Assembly (NCBI GenBank): GCA_021904315.1
Contig: CM038919.1
Location: 22,175,666 to 22,239,665 of the forward strand
DNA: 64,000 nucleotides
Source of the DNA: Sphagnum magellanicum
Lineage: Eukaryota > Streptophyta > Sphagnopsida > Sphagnales > Sphagnaceae
Reading direction: 5' to 3'
The notes below the pieces were generated by a model. That model made no database searches, was not told where the DNA came from, and saw only the letters and a program-made list of their open reading frames with translations. Positions 47,162 through 58,600 of the stretch are shown piece by piece; the first letter of the stretch is position 1; every line of letters starts with the position of its first letter. The position numbers were made by a program, and so were the translations under genes.

Positions 47162-47381
47162 TTTTTGGCTTTTTCCGTAGATTGGGTGGGCTGACTCATT
47201 AGCGGGTTCCACTTTTAGTACCGCCAGTTCCAACTGCGATATAAATGAACGGCTCCTGTGATGAGAGTTAATTTTTGGCTTTTTCCGTAGATTGGATGGG
47301 CTGACTCATTAGCGGGTTCCACTTTTAGTACTGCCAGTTCCAATTGCGATATAAATGAACGGCTCCTGTGATGAGAGTTAA
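47162..47381. repeat. Two 110-bp direct repeats (right arm)
   Basis: Mirror of 21,721-21,940, with the same three differences between the two units. Confidence 0.78.
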
Positions 47382-47478
47382 CCGCGAGGAACGTAGGTTA
47401 CCCAAACTGGTAGAACTGGTAATACCCATTCTCACTTTAGGGAATGGCTTTACTGGCCTTAACAGAGGCCCTACCTTA

Positions 47479-47768
47479 GAGCATCTCCACCCAACACTGG
47501 CGAAAGACTCCTTTATTTTAGAATACAATACCGTTTAATGATCACAAACCCGCCCACAAACGTCAGAAAAGTCCCTTTAAACACTCAAAGACCATTAATG
47601 TCTTTACATCTGGATGAGTAATAGTTACTGTCCAAATCCATAGTAGAAAAAAGCTTTCAAAGGGGTTAAAATGACCACTGAAAAATGGACCATCAATACC
47701 AGAGAGCAGCAGGATTCGCCAAAGATTTAATGAAAAGAGGTGTTCGCCAGTGTGGGGTGGAGATACTC
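47479..47768. mobile_element. PIF/Harbinger-like MITE, 290 bp (right arm)
   Basis: Mirror of 21,334-21,623, with GAGCATCTCCACCCAACACT at one end and TTA on both flanks. Confidence 0.75.
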
Positions 47769-48586
47769 TTAACATGCAAAGAAAATTTCAAATTTAGTCT
47801 TTGCATTTCAAATCGCCTCCACTGGCAAAAATTTCCTGTTTACAATTTCAGTGATCTTACAAAAGTGTAAGGTAAAAGTTTTGGGAAAAAGTACTGTATA
47901 CTTTTGTAAAGAAACAATGTCACAAGGCCAGTAAGCTGCTGGAAATCCTTGAAAGGTCTAAAGATAGATCTTTACCCTATACCTAATAATCAAACATATG
48001 TCAAAAAACAACAATTTGAGCTTCTTGAGTGCTAAAGAACATGCAACCAAAAACTTAAAACATAACATACCCTTCGGGTGAACCATCACCTCCACTTGTA
48101 AAAACACCAAAATCCATTTAAATTGCTTCTAAATAGTATAGATCCCACTGATAGACCTAAATGGGGCTTCATGAGTCCGAGTCTAACATTTCTTGGGTTT
48201 AATGTGGCCATTAAGAGACCTCACTCACAAAAGTGAAGGTACCAGTTTTTTTTTTTTTTTTCTTTGTGGGTAGTGTAGCAGGGTGGCAAGCCCTCCAGAC
48301 AAATTTTGAGTTAATTTCTAATGGTTTTTAATCGATGCAGGACAATTAAAATTGTAACCAGTAGACAAATCTGGGACCAGGCTCTCGCCCAAAAAGTTTT
48401 AAAATGGGCCAAAGTTGGGGACGTGGTTTTGAAATAAAGGATAATTTCCAAAAAGGATTTGAATTAGTTGCCCCTTTGGCCAATAAAAAAATTTTGCCTA
48501 AAAAAATGACCAGAAGGTACCAGCACTTTTGGGTTCTTTTATGCACACTTTGGGCATGTACTAATAACCCACATGTGTAAAATTAA

Positions 48587-48722
48587 CCACGTGGATAAAT
48601 TCATGCACGACATACGCTCTTCACGGGGGCATGCCAAAAAATTCATTGTAGCCCACCCGCTAGCCACCATGACTTCGGGCTTCATAGTACTATGACTTGG
48701 GTTCATACTGCATGATATAAAG
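48587..48722 (+). promoter_or_regulatory. Putative MTPSL promoter: G-box and TATA box (right copy)
   Basis: CCACGTGG at 48,587-48,594 and GATATAAAG at 48,714-48,722 lie about 210 and 82 bases before the ATG at 48,804. They are identical to the left copy, so both genes should share basal regulation. Motif-level prediction only. Confidence 0.4.
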
Positions 48723-48803
48723 ACTACGAAATGGAAGTGCAAACCAGTCTGCCCATCGCCAATAGAGATTGGAAGGCATCCCAGACTATCCACGACATCC
48801 GTG

Positions 48804-51800
48804 ATGGCGGCACTCCTGCATTGGACTCCCATGATCCTCAACGATGCACACGCTAATGGGCTAACTGTTTGCATGCGTCGCAGGAACCTGCTACAAACTT
48901 TGGAGTTGCCCAACTCCTCATCGCGCGCTTCTCAATTGAAAGCGTTTGGCAGATTTAACGGCAAGAGAGCAGCCCCCAGTTCAAGTGCAAGTTCTTCTGT
49001 TATTTTGGCAACAAGTAACATTCGGGCTCACGGCTTGCAGGTACAGTACTCAATTCCTTTGATCGTGGGAGTCGAGAACATGTCACCCTCCCGACGCACA
49101 GATCTAGGCAAATACAAGATTTTATGTAAGACTACATTATTGCAACAAATATTCTTTTGTTGTTTTATGACTGTTATCATAGATTCTTCATACCGCAACA
49201 GAAAGAAGACAACATTAGTATTCACCACGTGTTCATATGTTAACTACGTCTTCACTTGATTACTCCTTTGCTTCCCAACCCTTTCCTTTGCAGTCCTTAG
49301 CCAAGTGATTACGTGGTACTGTTTATGATAGTGTTGCCATCGAGCAATATTAACATTTTCAAACTCATTTGAACTTGCTTGATCAATTCATTGCACATCA
49401 CTAACCCAAGTTTCAAAACTTTTTTTTTGTCATGTAGACAATCCATGATACTCGTACGGATGACAACACCTCTAACAGGTAATATGGTATTTCAATGCTT
49501 GAATTATGCCTTGCTATAGGGTATAATCGAATGAAAAATGTATCAAAATTGTTTTGCACTCATAGATTATGAAGATGCTAAGTAATGATCTTTCAATATC
49601 CACATCCTTGGCCTAGAAATAGTCACCAATTTGTTCAAATTTTTTTATCTTGCAGTAGATTGGGGATTGGACACACACAAATAGACCACAATATGAAGGA
49701 GGTGCAACAACGACAACAGGCTGCTTTGGACTTTGTTGTTCCTGATTTCATTCCCCCTGTTCCTTATAGGATGAATCCCGGTTTAGAAGAAGCTAACAAA
49801 AAAGCTCTTCAATGGGCAGTGCACAATTTTGAATCTTTCATGAGTCCTGAAAATTTTCAAAATTTATTCTATCAAGAAAACCCTCACTACCTAGCTGGGG
49901 GAGTCTATCCAGATGCCCCAATTTCTCGTCTCGACTTTGGAATAGAATTTTTGGCATGGCTTTACGTTTTGGATGATCAAAGTCTTTTAAGTCAAAAATC
50001 TTCCTTGGAAGAGTTGGTTCAAATGCAATTGGACATCCAAGTTGTAATAATGGCAGCCTATCCACAAGACACAAGTCTACAAGATAATTTGGCAAAATGT
50101 GTCAGTAATGAGCTTGGGCATTTTGAATTCGCCAAGGATTTTGTTGAGAAAGTAGTTGCGCAAGCTACTACAAAACATCTGCTTGGATCAGGTATGTGGG
50201 CCCTTGCTACTTGTAAATCATACAATACATTTGCAAACTCAACAAAAAATTTCATATGATAGGAAGCTTTGAAGATGAACACATGCAAGAGTTTCTTTAG
50301 AGGACATGTGGACAAGTGGGGGGATTCTAAAAGCATATTGGGAGTATTAATAATTAAATGTATATTAAGAAAAAAGGAGAAAAAAATGAATAATTAAAGA
50401 TCAATAAAGATAATCTCAAATAATCAATGCAAGTTATCATTTAAACAAAGTATGGATTTCTCAATGGTTTGACTGCAAAGGTGTGTTGAACTTGGTAGCA
50501 GAATATGATGAGCACATATCTCCAATTGCCTCAGCATTTCAAGACTTATGGATAAGAGCAATCTCACTAATGCCGAAAGAATGGAGCCTTCGGTTTGGAA
50601 AAATAATGCAACAAAATGTGTTCGCCAATTTTTTGGAATCACATAATCTACACCATGACACTTGTCCTTCAGTTTCTACTTACATCCTAGAAAGGAGGAA
50701 AAGTGGATTGATTCTCCCAGCTCTTGTATGTATTTTGTACCCAAGATTTTCCAACGTTTTTGTAAATTTCTAATTATGATTGATTAAAAGACTTTGCTTT
50801 GAACAAAGTTTGAATACGATATGGTGTACATGCTCAATGCCTAGAATTTGTCAAATCATTGTGTTGGTTCAAAAATTCTAGTTGATGTCTTTGGTAAAAA
50901 AACATTTATAACAAAAACAAAAAAGAAAACAATTCAATTGAAATAACCTTTTGAGGTAGGGTCCAATGTTGAACACTTCCAATGAATCGTGATCAAGATT
51001 TTTAATTTCATTTGGAATTGATAATTTGTTGGATTTTGATGGCAGGTTCTTCAAGAGCTTCTCCAAGATGTATTTCTCCCAGACTCAATATATCATAGCC
51101 TACCCATGCAACGTCTCCTTGATGCGACAATGGATGTAATTTGTTGGGACAATGATATTTGGTCATTTCCAAAGGTGATAATTTTGCTCACCAATCTATT
51201 CAATGTAATTAACATCCTTGCTTCAATAAGAGTCATAGGTAGAAAATTGTTGTCCAAAATGATTCAATTTGAGAAAAACCCTTAATTATTATTGTTATAA
51301 GAAGATCATGTTAGTACCAATATATGGCCTAAGGTATATAAAGAACTTAAGGACCATATTATAACTTGTTTAATTAAGAATTTGTAATGGCCATAAGTAA
51401 CTAGGAGCTCATGGCCATGTGGCGAAGTTTATTATAGTAAATACATTTGAAATAGGAAAATGTTTTTTAAAAAATGAGCTTATAGTTCACATTAACACTT
51501 GGTGAACATTCTTCAAATTGCATCACAACAAATGAAATCTACATTGTTCCGTAATATATATTTTACAATAAATTCATGAGTTCCAAATATAGTCCACGGT
51601 CCTAGACATCTTTAATTTCTTAACATTTTAGTATTAATTAATGTGGAAAACAATTGTTTCACACAGGAATTGGTAGCTGGAGAAATGGCAAATTTGGTGT
51701 TCTTGATTAGCAAAGAAGAAGGGTGTTCCTACAACAAGGCTGCAAAGATTGTGACTCAAATGATGGTGGATAAGTGCAAAGAGATGCAACTTGCAGCTAT

Positions 51801-51948
51801 TGATTTAAAGGAATATTGCAAAATTCATGAATTAACAACTATGCAAAAAGCTGCAATCGAACATTACATTGCATGTTGCAACCATTGGGTCAGTGCATCG
51901 CATACATTTCATTCCCAAAGTCCTCGGTTCCAAGTGGTGCATGCATAG
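48804..51948 (+). CDS. Microbial-type terpene synthase-like (MTPSL), six exons, right copy
   Basis: Exons: 48804-49040, 49438-49478, 49656-50191, 50451-50725, 51046-51174 and 51667-51948. All introns are GT/AG and the phases agree, giving 499 residues. The start was chosen because MAALLHW opens an exon that ends exactly at CAG|GTACAG. The second ATG-like frame at 49,585 begins inside intron 2 and is not the start. Exon 3 carries the first metal motif (LDDQSLL) and exon 5 into exon 6 the NDIWSFPK|E motif, split by an intron. The N-terminal 79 residues (MRRRNLL, SSSRASQ, SSSASSS) may be a plastid transit peptide. MTPSL proteins are thought to derive from microbial synthases by horizontal transfer. 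The left copy is identical in every exon I compared. Product and expression are unknown. Confidence 0.87.
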
Positions 51949-52661
51949 CTGATGGATGATTCTATCCACACAAATACATGTGCTTAGAACATATACAAAT
52001 AGAACAATATTTACATAATACCTTAAGATTTTCATTATAATTACGATCCCAACATCTCAAATTGGGCAAATGTGAAATACCCAAGAATGTCTATGTATGA
52101 TGATGCACATGTGAACATTATAGAGGAAGCTACAAAACAAGTGGTTAGTAAAATAGGTAATTAGTTGGAATATAGGTAGTTAAATGGGCTACTTTTTTTT
52201 TTTAATAGACAATTAATGTTTATACCGCCTAATGACTATTTAAATGATCCATTTGGAATGTTTAAGTTTGAATTAGTTTGTATATAACTAGGAGGACTTC
52301 AAATTTTGATTATCACTAAATATCACTTCATCATTTTATCACTTTACCATTTAATCACTTTGTTTCTTTCTACTTTGACAAATGAAGTGATTATTTTTTT
52401 CAGTTTGTTTTTCTTGAAGATGTTGTAATCTAAGTACATGTTGACAAAATTGTAGATATATTTTTTATTTCCATATGTACCTATTATTATTTTTAGAACA
52501 AGTTGTTGAAAAAAGTTAGAAGCTAAAAATTGATGAGAATGGAAAAACTTGTTAACAACATGAATTTAAAAATTTTAATTTCTAAATGGTGGAGTTTAAA
52601 CCTTGGTTCATCATATGGGTAATTTTTTTCAAAAAGTAATAGAAATGTTTTCGGGCATTAC

Positions 52662-52973
52662 CTGAAAAATTTGATCAGCAACTTTTGGTCACCACAATTA
52701 ATGACTGAAATTTTCCAATTCCCCAATTTAATAATTGAAAGTTTTCAGTCACCCAGGTTGGCAACCGGAAGTTTTTGGGCATCAACAAAAGAAAATTTCA
52801 ATTGTTCGATCAATGGTCATTGTTGATTAAATAACCAAAAAATTTCATGGAGGTCCCAATGTTTTTGGGCATATTGAAAATTTTGATCGTCGACTATGGT
52901 GATAAAAAATTAGTGACCAAAAAGTTTTGGTTGTCAATTATGGTGATTGAAAGTTGGTGACCAAAATTTTTCA
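52662..52973. repeat. Foldback element rich in GGTCACCA (right arm)
   Basis: Counterpart of 14,003-14,315, with several substitutions, consistent with the greater divergence of the outer arms. It lies between the MTPSL 3' side and the gypsy pol remnant. Confidence 0.55.
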
Positions 52974-53159
52974 ATCCCCCAATTCAATGACATGGAAATT
53001 GAAAATTCAGTCGCAAATCTCATGGTGACTAAATCCATTTTCAATTGCCATAGATTAGGGGGGTAGCCCGGGTGTAATGAAATTTTTTTGTTCATCAATC
53101 TTGACATATACAATCAATGCATCATGATGGACATCAATGTGATGCTTGACACAAAGTGA

Positions 53160-55672
53160 CCATGTCACATTGGTTTTGACAACCTTGCCTTTTAGAATGA
53201 AGAATGGATTTCCAACATTTCATAAAGCTATCAAAAAAACATTCATACAATATCTAAATAATTTCATGAAAACATTCTAGGATGATTTCATAATGTATAA
53301 TGATATTGAAACTCACTTGTAGAAGCTCGTATTGTGCTTCTAGAAGTGGAAAGAGTTCATGAGTAGCTTAAACCCCAAAAAAACATTTTCATGGTAATTT
53401 TTTGGAGTGAATCTTGGATTTAATGTCTCATAAGAAGGTAAGTTACATAATCCAAAGAAAATATAGGAAATAGTAAACATGCATGTACCACATAATTCAT
53501 TGCAAATTCAAATGTTTAATGGAATGGTGTAGTTTTACAAATGTTTCATTAAGAACTTTGTAAGAATTTTGGTTTCAATTACTAAGCTCACAAGGAAAAC
53601 AAAAGATTTTTTTTGTGGATAAAAGAATGTAAAAAAGCTCGAGAGCTCATAAAATAGAATTACATTGAGGCACCGATTTTAATACCACCAAATTGGGAAA
53701 TGGAGTTCCATGTTTACATAGATGCATTGTTGGTTGTGGGAGCCTTACTAGCATAAAATATAATAGGGAAGAATGATCAACCAATAGTGTATGCTTCTAG
53801 ACTTCTTAATAATGCAAAACAAAACTACATCACCATAGAAAGAAAAACCTTAGTTATGGTCTTTGCATTGCATAAGTTCAAGCATTATATGTTGGGAAAT
53901 AAATTTTGTGTTTTTTGTAGATCACATGGTTTTAATTTACTTGGTAAACAAACCATAGGTCTCAAAGAGAATAATTAGGTGGCTATTATTGTTTCTAGAG
54001 TATGACTTCATAATAATTTACAAGTTAGGCAAGATTCATGTACTTGCAAATGCCTTGTCCAAATTGCCTAATACCACAAAACCCATAGGAGTCCCAAAAT
54101 AATAAACATATGCAAGTTTGTTTTTCGTAGAACCTAAATGGTTAAATGATGTCAAAAACGTTTCTAAAATAGGATAAATGGAAAATTCTTTATTTAAAAG
54201 GGCAAAAGCAAGATTAGCCAAGAGGATTGAACCTTTTCCAATTAAGAATGGTGTTATTTATAGGATGGGACAAGACAATAAATTAAAACGATGCATGTCA
54301 ACCATAGAAGCAAAGATGGTGACAAAGAAGTTACATGAGGGAGTACTAAGAGGACATTTTGCAACAAAAATAACACAAAAAAAATTTCTGGATGTTGGGT
54401 ATTAGTGGCCTACAATGTACAAAAATGTTAATGTTTATTATAGATCATGTGACATGTGTTAATGCACTAGAAGGTTGGCTACATAAAATTTGGTGAAGCT
54501 AGTCACAATTCTTCCACTAAAGAAGAAATTTATGAAATGGGGATTTGATTTTGTGGGACCAATAAAACCAATATGAAGGTATACATGGAATAAGCACATA
54601 TTGGTAGCCATGCATTGTGCAACAAAATGGGTGGAAGCTAAAGCATTATAAACAAACACTATAATAATGATAGTAAAAATTTCTATACGAGTGCATTCTT
54701 ACTAAGTTTAAATGTCCACTAACTATAGTCATAAATTAAGGTGTGCATTTTATTGATGATGTTATCGAGCATTTGACATATCATTTCTTATTGAAGCATG
54801 TCAATTCGAATATTTATTATCCATAGGGGAATGGTTAGGCAAACTTCGTTAATAAAGCATTGGGAACACTGTTAACTAAGTTGGTTAGTGAAATTAATAT
54901 GGATTGGGATGAAGATTTACCAACAATCCTTTTTTCTTACATAACAACATACAAAGTCCCTATAAGATACACATCATACCAACTAGTTTATGGTTTACAT
55001 CCTTTAATGCCTATAAAGTGTATATTTCCAGTAATCAATAATGACCATAAAGAAGGGAACCCTATGAGAATTTTAACAAGTAGAATCTTAGAGTTAGAAA
55101 AATTGTAGGAGGACAAATTTTGAAGTTAAATTTGAAATGCAATAGTGGAATAAGCCTTTCTAGAGTCAATAGAAAAATATAGAAAAAAAAATTCAAATTT
55201 GGTGATTTTGTTCTATGGTTTCCAACGGGTAGTAAATCACATCTTGGGAAATTCACTATGAAATGGTTTAGACCTTATAGAATGCAGTATGTGTTGCCTA
55301 ATAATAAAATGTTACTAGTAACACTTATTAACTTTGAACCAAATATAATATCAAGGTTAATATTAACTAGTTGAAACCATACAAATTTATTGAATTTGAG
55401 GTACAAGATTTCAAAGCATAGACACCAATATATTGGGAAGAATCACAAATAACAAACCAATCACAAAAAGGAGTGGAAAATGACAACAAAACAAATGACA
55501 ATGAAGATAATGAAGTGGTGACACATCGAACACATATGGAGGTTGATAGCATGGTGGTCATAACTACAAAAAAATCGGATGACTCAACAGTTCAATCAGG
55601 TCACTATAATGATGAGTTGGTAACTATTTCAGTACACATAGCAAAGAACATGAGGGATGGATGGATTTGGCT
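53160..55672 (+). mobile_element. Ty3/gypsy pol 3' half: RT end, RNase H, integrase (decayed, right arm)
   Basis: Counterpart of the left 13.8-8.87 kb remnant but without the nested TIR element. In order: RT C-terminal words (53,165-53,590), RNase H-like text (53,640-53,978, with ASRLLNNAKQNYITIERK), the integrase zinc-binding region (54,178-54,480, including HEGVLRGHFA and YRSCDMC), the integrase core and C-terminus (54,500-55,108, with KWGFDFVGPI, TKWVEAKAL, LPTILFSYITTYK and YGLHPLMP), then the end of pol (about 55,200-55,715). Stops interrupt the frames. The final part, QSGHYNDELVTISVHIAKNM, continues past the point where the left arm breaks off. Confidence 0.8.
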
Positions 55673-58600
55673 ACAATTGTACAAGGACGAATTAAGGAAG
55701 GAGCATTACATATAGACCATTGATATGTGAAAAGGACATCAATTGTTTCCACATGAATGTATAAGAAAGAAGTCATCATGAATTGAATGGGGTGCTTTAA
55801 AAAGGTGCTTATTTAATATAAAAACGATGGGATGCCCTAAAAGAAAAAGCGGGAAGAAAGAATGGTCGTTGAGTTTCTTTTTGGTGTTTTAGGTTTCTTT
55901 GCAATATGTTTATGTTTTGTGTTTGCAATGTGTTTCATAACATGAGGTAGGAGAGCATGATTGAAAAATTACACCAAATTGTGAAGGAAGAAAAATCATC
56001 GAAAGTTAAAGAAAAAAAAAGATTATAGAAACTTTTAAAAAAAGGTATGTGGAAGATATTGCCAAAAGACAATGAGAAGTGCATGAAGAATTGGAGCATT
56101 AGGCAAGAGGGCTAGTGTATAACATCCCACCACTAATACCAATTTCACCATTAGAATCACCATCATCATTAAAGTGCGAAAAAGGAAGAAGATTTGAAGG
56201 AAGAAGATTGGTGCAACATTTGAGTTGGAAAAGACATTTAGTAATCATTAAGGCAAGTGTTGGAGCATTTGAGGAAAGGCATTTTAAGCAAAAAATCGGG
56301 ACTGGCAACAAGACCAAATGCAACAATGGAAGAACCGATAGTGTTTTTGAACTCAAGTGAAGAAAATGACAAAAATAAAATTAATGAAGTACAATAACTA
56401 ATTATACAAACACTAGAAGCTTATAAAACCACATGGGTCAAGTAGACATGGTCAAGTAAACAAAAAAATGTTCCTTGTCACACAAAAAATTCCAAATAGA
56501 CAAAAAAAAATTGATGCATTAAAAGTAGAATTATCATTTTATACAATGATTAATATGAAGATAAACTTTCACTTTAATATTATAAATTTGAAAGATCAAC
56601 ATTTTCATGTAGATTTAAGTAGATTTTACAAAATTGCATCTACTTGTAGAAAGTGTTCGATCTTACAAAATGGGTTACAAATAGATGAAATATTGAACAT
56701 TTCCTACTTTCAAATTATGAAAACCTTAAAAAATACTTTTGTACTATAAAATTGTGGATGTTATAATCATAATACATAAAATTTCTATTGTAAAAATAGG
56801 TTTGAACACCAAATTGACCCAATTAGGTTCAAATCTATTTCTCACCTTATTTATGATACAAAGTTTTTCAAATTTTGTATTAAAATTATCATAAACTAAA
56901 TGGAAGGCCATGTTTTTTCATATTTCTAGTTACACAAGTTTTTAATCTACTTTCATGTGTTTATATCAAAAATTCTATCATTTTTAAATTGCATTTTGGG
57001 TGGACTACTTTTTTGTCTACTTGACCATGCCTACACCCACATAAACTACGTTGGAGGGATGCAATCATAGAAGGCAAGTTAGCAATCAATGTCTACCACA
57101 CCACCTCAACTAGATTTGAATGACCCATAAGAATTTGCAAGTGAAGAAATAAGAAGAAAAAGAATTTAGGTAATGGATCAAAAAAAATTAAAACAAAGAG
57201 GGATTAAAATCCCATATGACAAAAGGATGTTCTTCACCCCATCCAAATTGAAATATTCAAAAGAGGTTACGAGAATAAATATTTGGAAGAAAATGGGAAA
57301 GGTAGAAAATGCATGGGCTAGTAAAACATGTTTAGTTACATTGCTGAGTGGAAGGAACCAGACCATGGATTTCTAGTGGAATTTTTGAACATGTTTGTGA
57401 TCAAAATCCATTTGAAATTGTTTTTGGGAGAGAAGGGATGATCTATGTCATAAGCAAATAAATGATGGCTCATAAATTTGGAATATGTCAAACAACTAGG
57501 TACATCGAGGATCTAAAAGGACAAATGAACAAAATGGTGGTGGAAGAGTTGTTATATAACAACCATGATATTAAACCACCATACACAAATGTAAATCAAT
57601 AGAATGTAAAGAAGTGTAAAATTCCATTTAACTTCAAATACCCAACTATGATATCTATGGTATACTAGAGAGAAAAAGTAGCAGGGGCATAGTTCAGAGA
57701 AGAAATGTAGAACATTTGGCTACACATAGGAGATGAGGAAGGGTATAGAAGGTACTTGTCAGTTTTCAAGAAAACATTTTCAAATTTCATCTATAAAAGT
57801 CTAGATAATTTAGAGCCTTCTAGTCTAGCAAAGGAAGCATGGGAGGCTGAGTCTAATGGAGTGGCATAGGAAAAATAGGAAAAAGAACCACAAAATTTCA
57901 AAGGAGGACAATATCATTAGAATGAAAAATTTGAGGTGTAGGAATGGAAAACTCCTAAAAAAAGGACTAAATTGCACACTCATGTCACTGGAGTACAAAT
58001 GGAACCAATTGAAGGCATAGATTAGGTGGTAAAGTAGGTAGATCTAAAGGGGCAAATAGGAGTAGAACAAAACCATAGAATGATGTCATGAAATTAATGA
58101 ATGAAATGATGATCACAATTCTTTAAGTGACTACAATCATGCTAGTGGGAACATGATCAAAGATAGAGGTGCAGATGAACATATTAACAACTTCAAATGA
58201 ATAGGGAATGACCATAGATGGTTAATGCAATTAATTGAAAAACATATTGTTTATTATGACAAGGATTTGAAGGACAAAATCCATAGTAGGAGGCTAATGT
58301 TACTAGGTGTACAAATGAAATTTAACAAGATAATATGAAGATACTTACTTGGTTTTGATTTTTCAAAATATTTTAGGAAGGAAAGGAATAAGGATTTAAT
58401 TATTGATTGAAATTGAGGTTGTGAGTTATTAAATACATGCACACAAACTTAGGAAAGCTGCTAAAAAATAATGATAGAAACACAATATGTAGTTTTAAAG
58501 TTTTGTTAGGCTATGAAGCACATATTTTCATGTTTTCAATTTTGATTTATGCATTTAAATATTATAAATGTTTGATATTTTTCAATTCTAAGTATTGGTG

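Larger units (their letters stand above)
39731..52039 (-). repeat. Inner right arm of the giant palindrome
   Basis: Inverted partner of 17,063-29,364. The outer edge at 52,039 coincides with the 2.1-kb presence/absence junction, and the inner edge at 39,731 with the R repeat junction of the left arm. Confidence 0.92.

Noticed and set aside
49585-49655. Start of the MTPSL protein at 49,585
   Set aside because: This part lies inside intron 2. The AG at 49,654-49,655 and the phase-matched upstream exons fit better.
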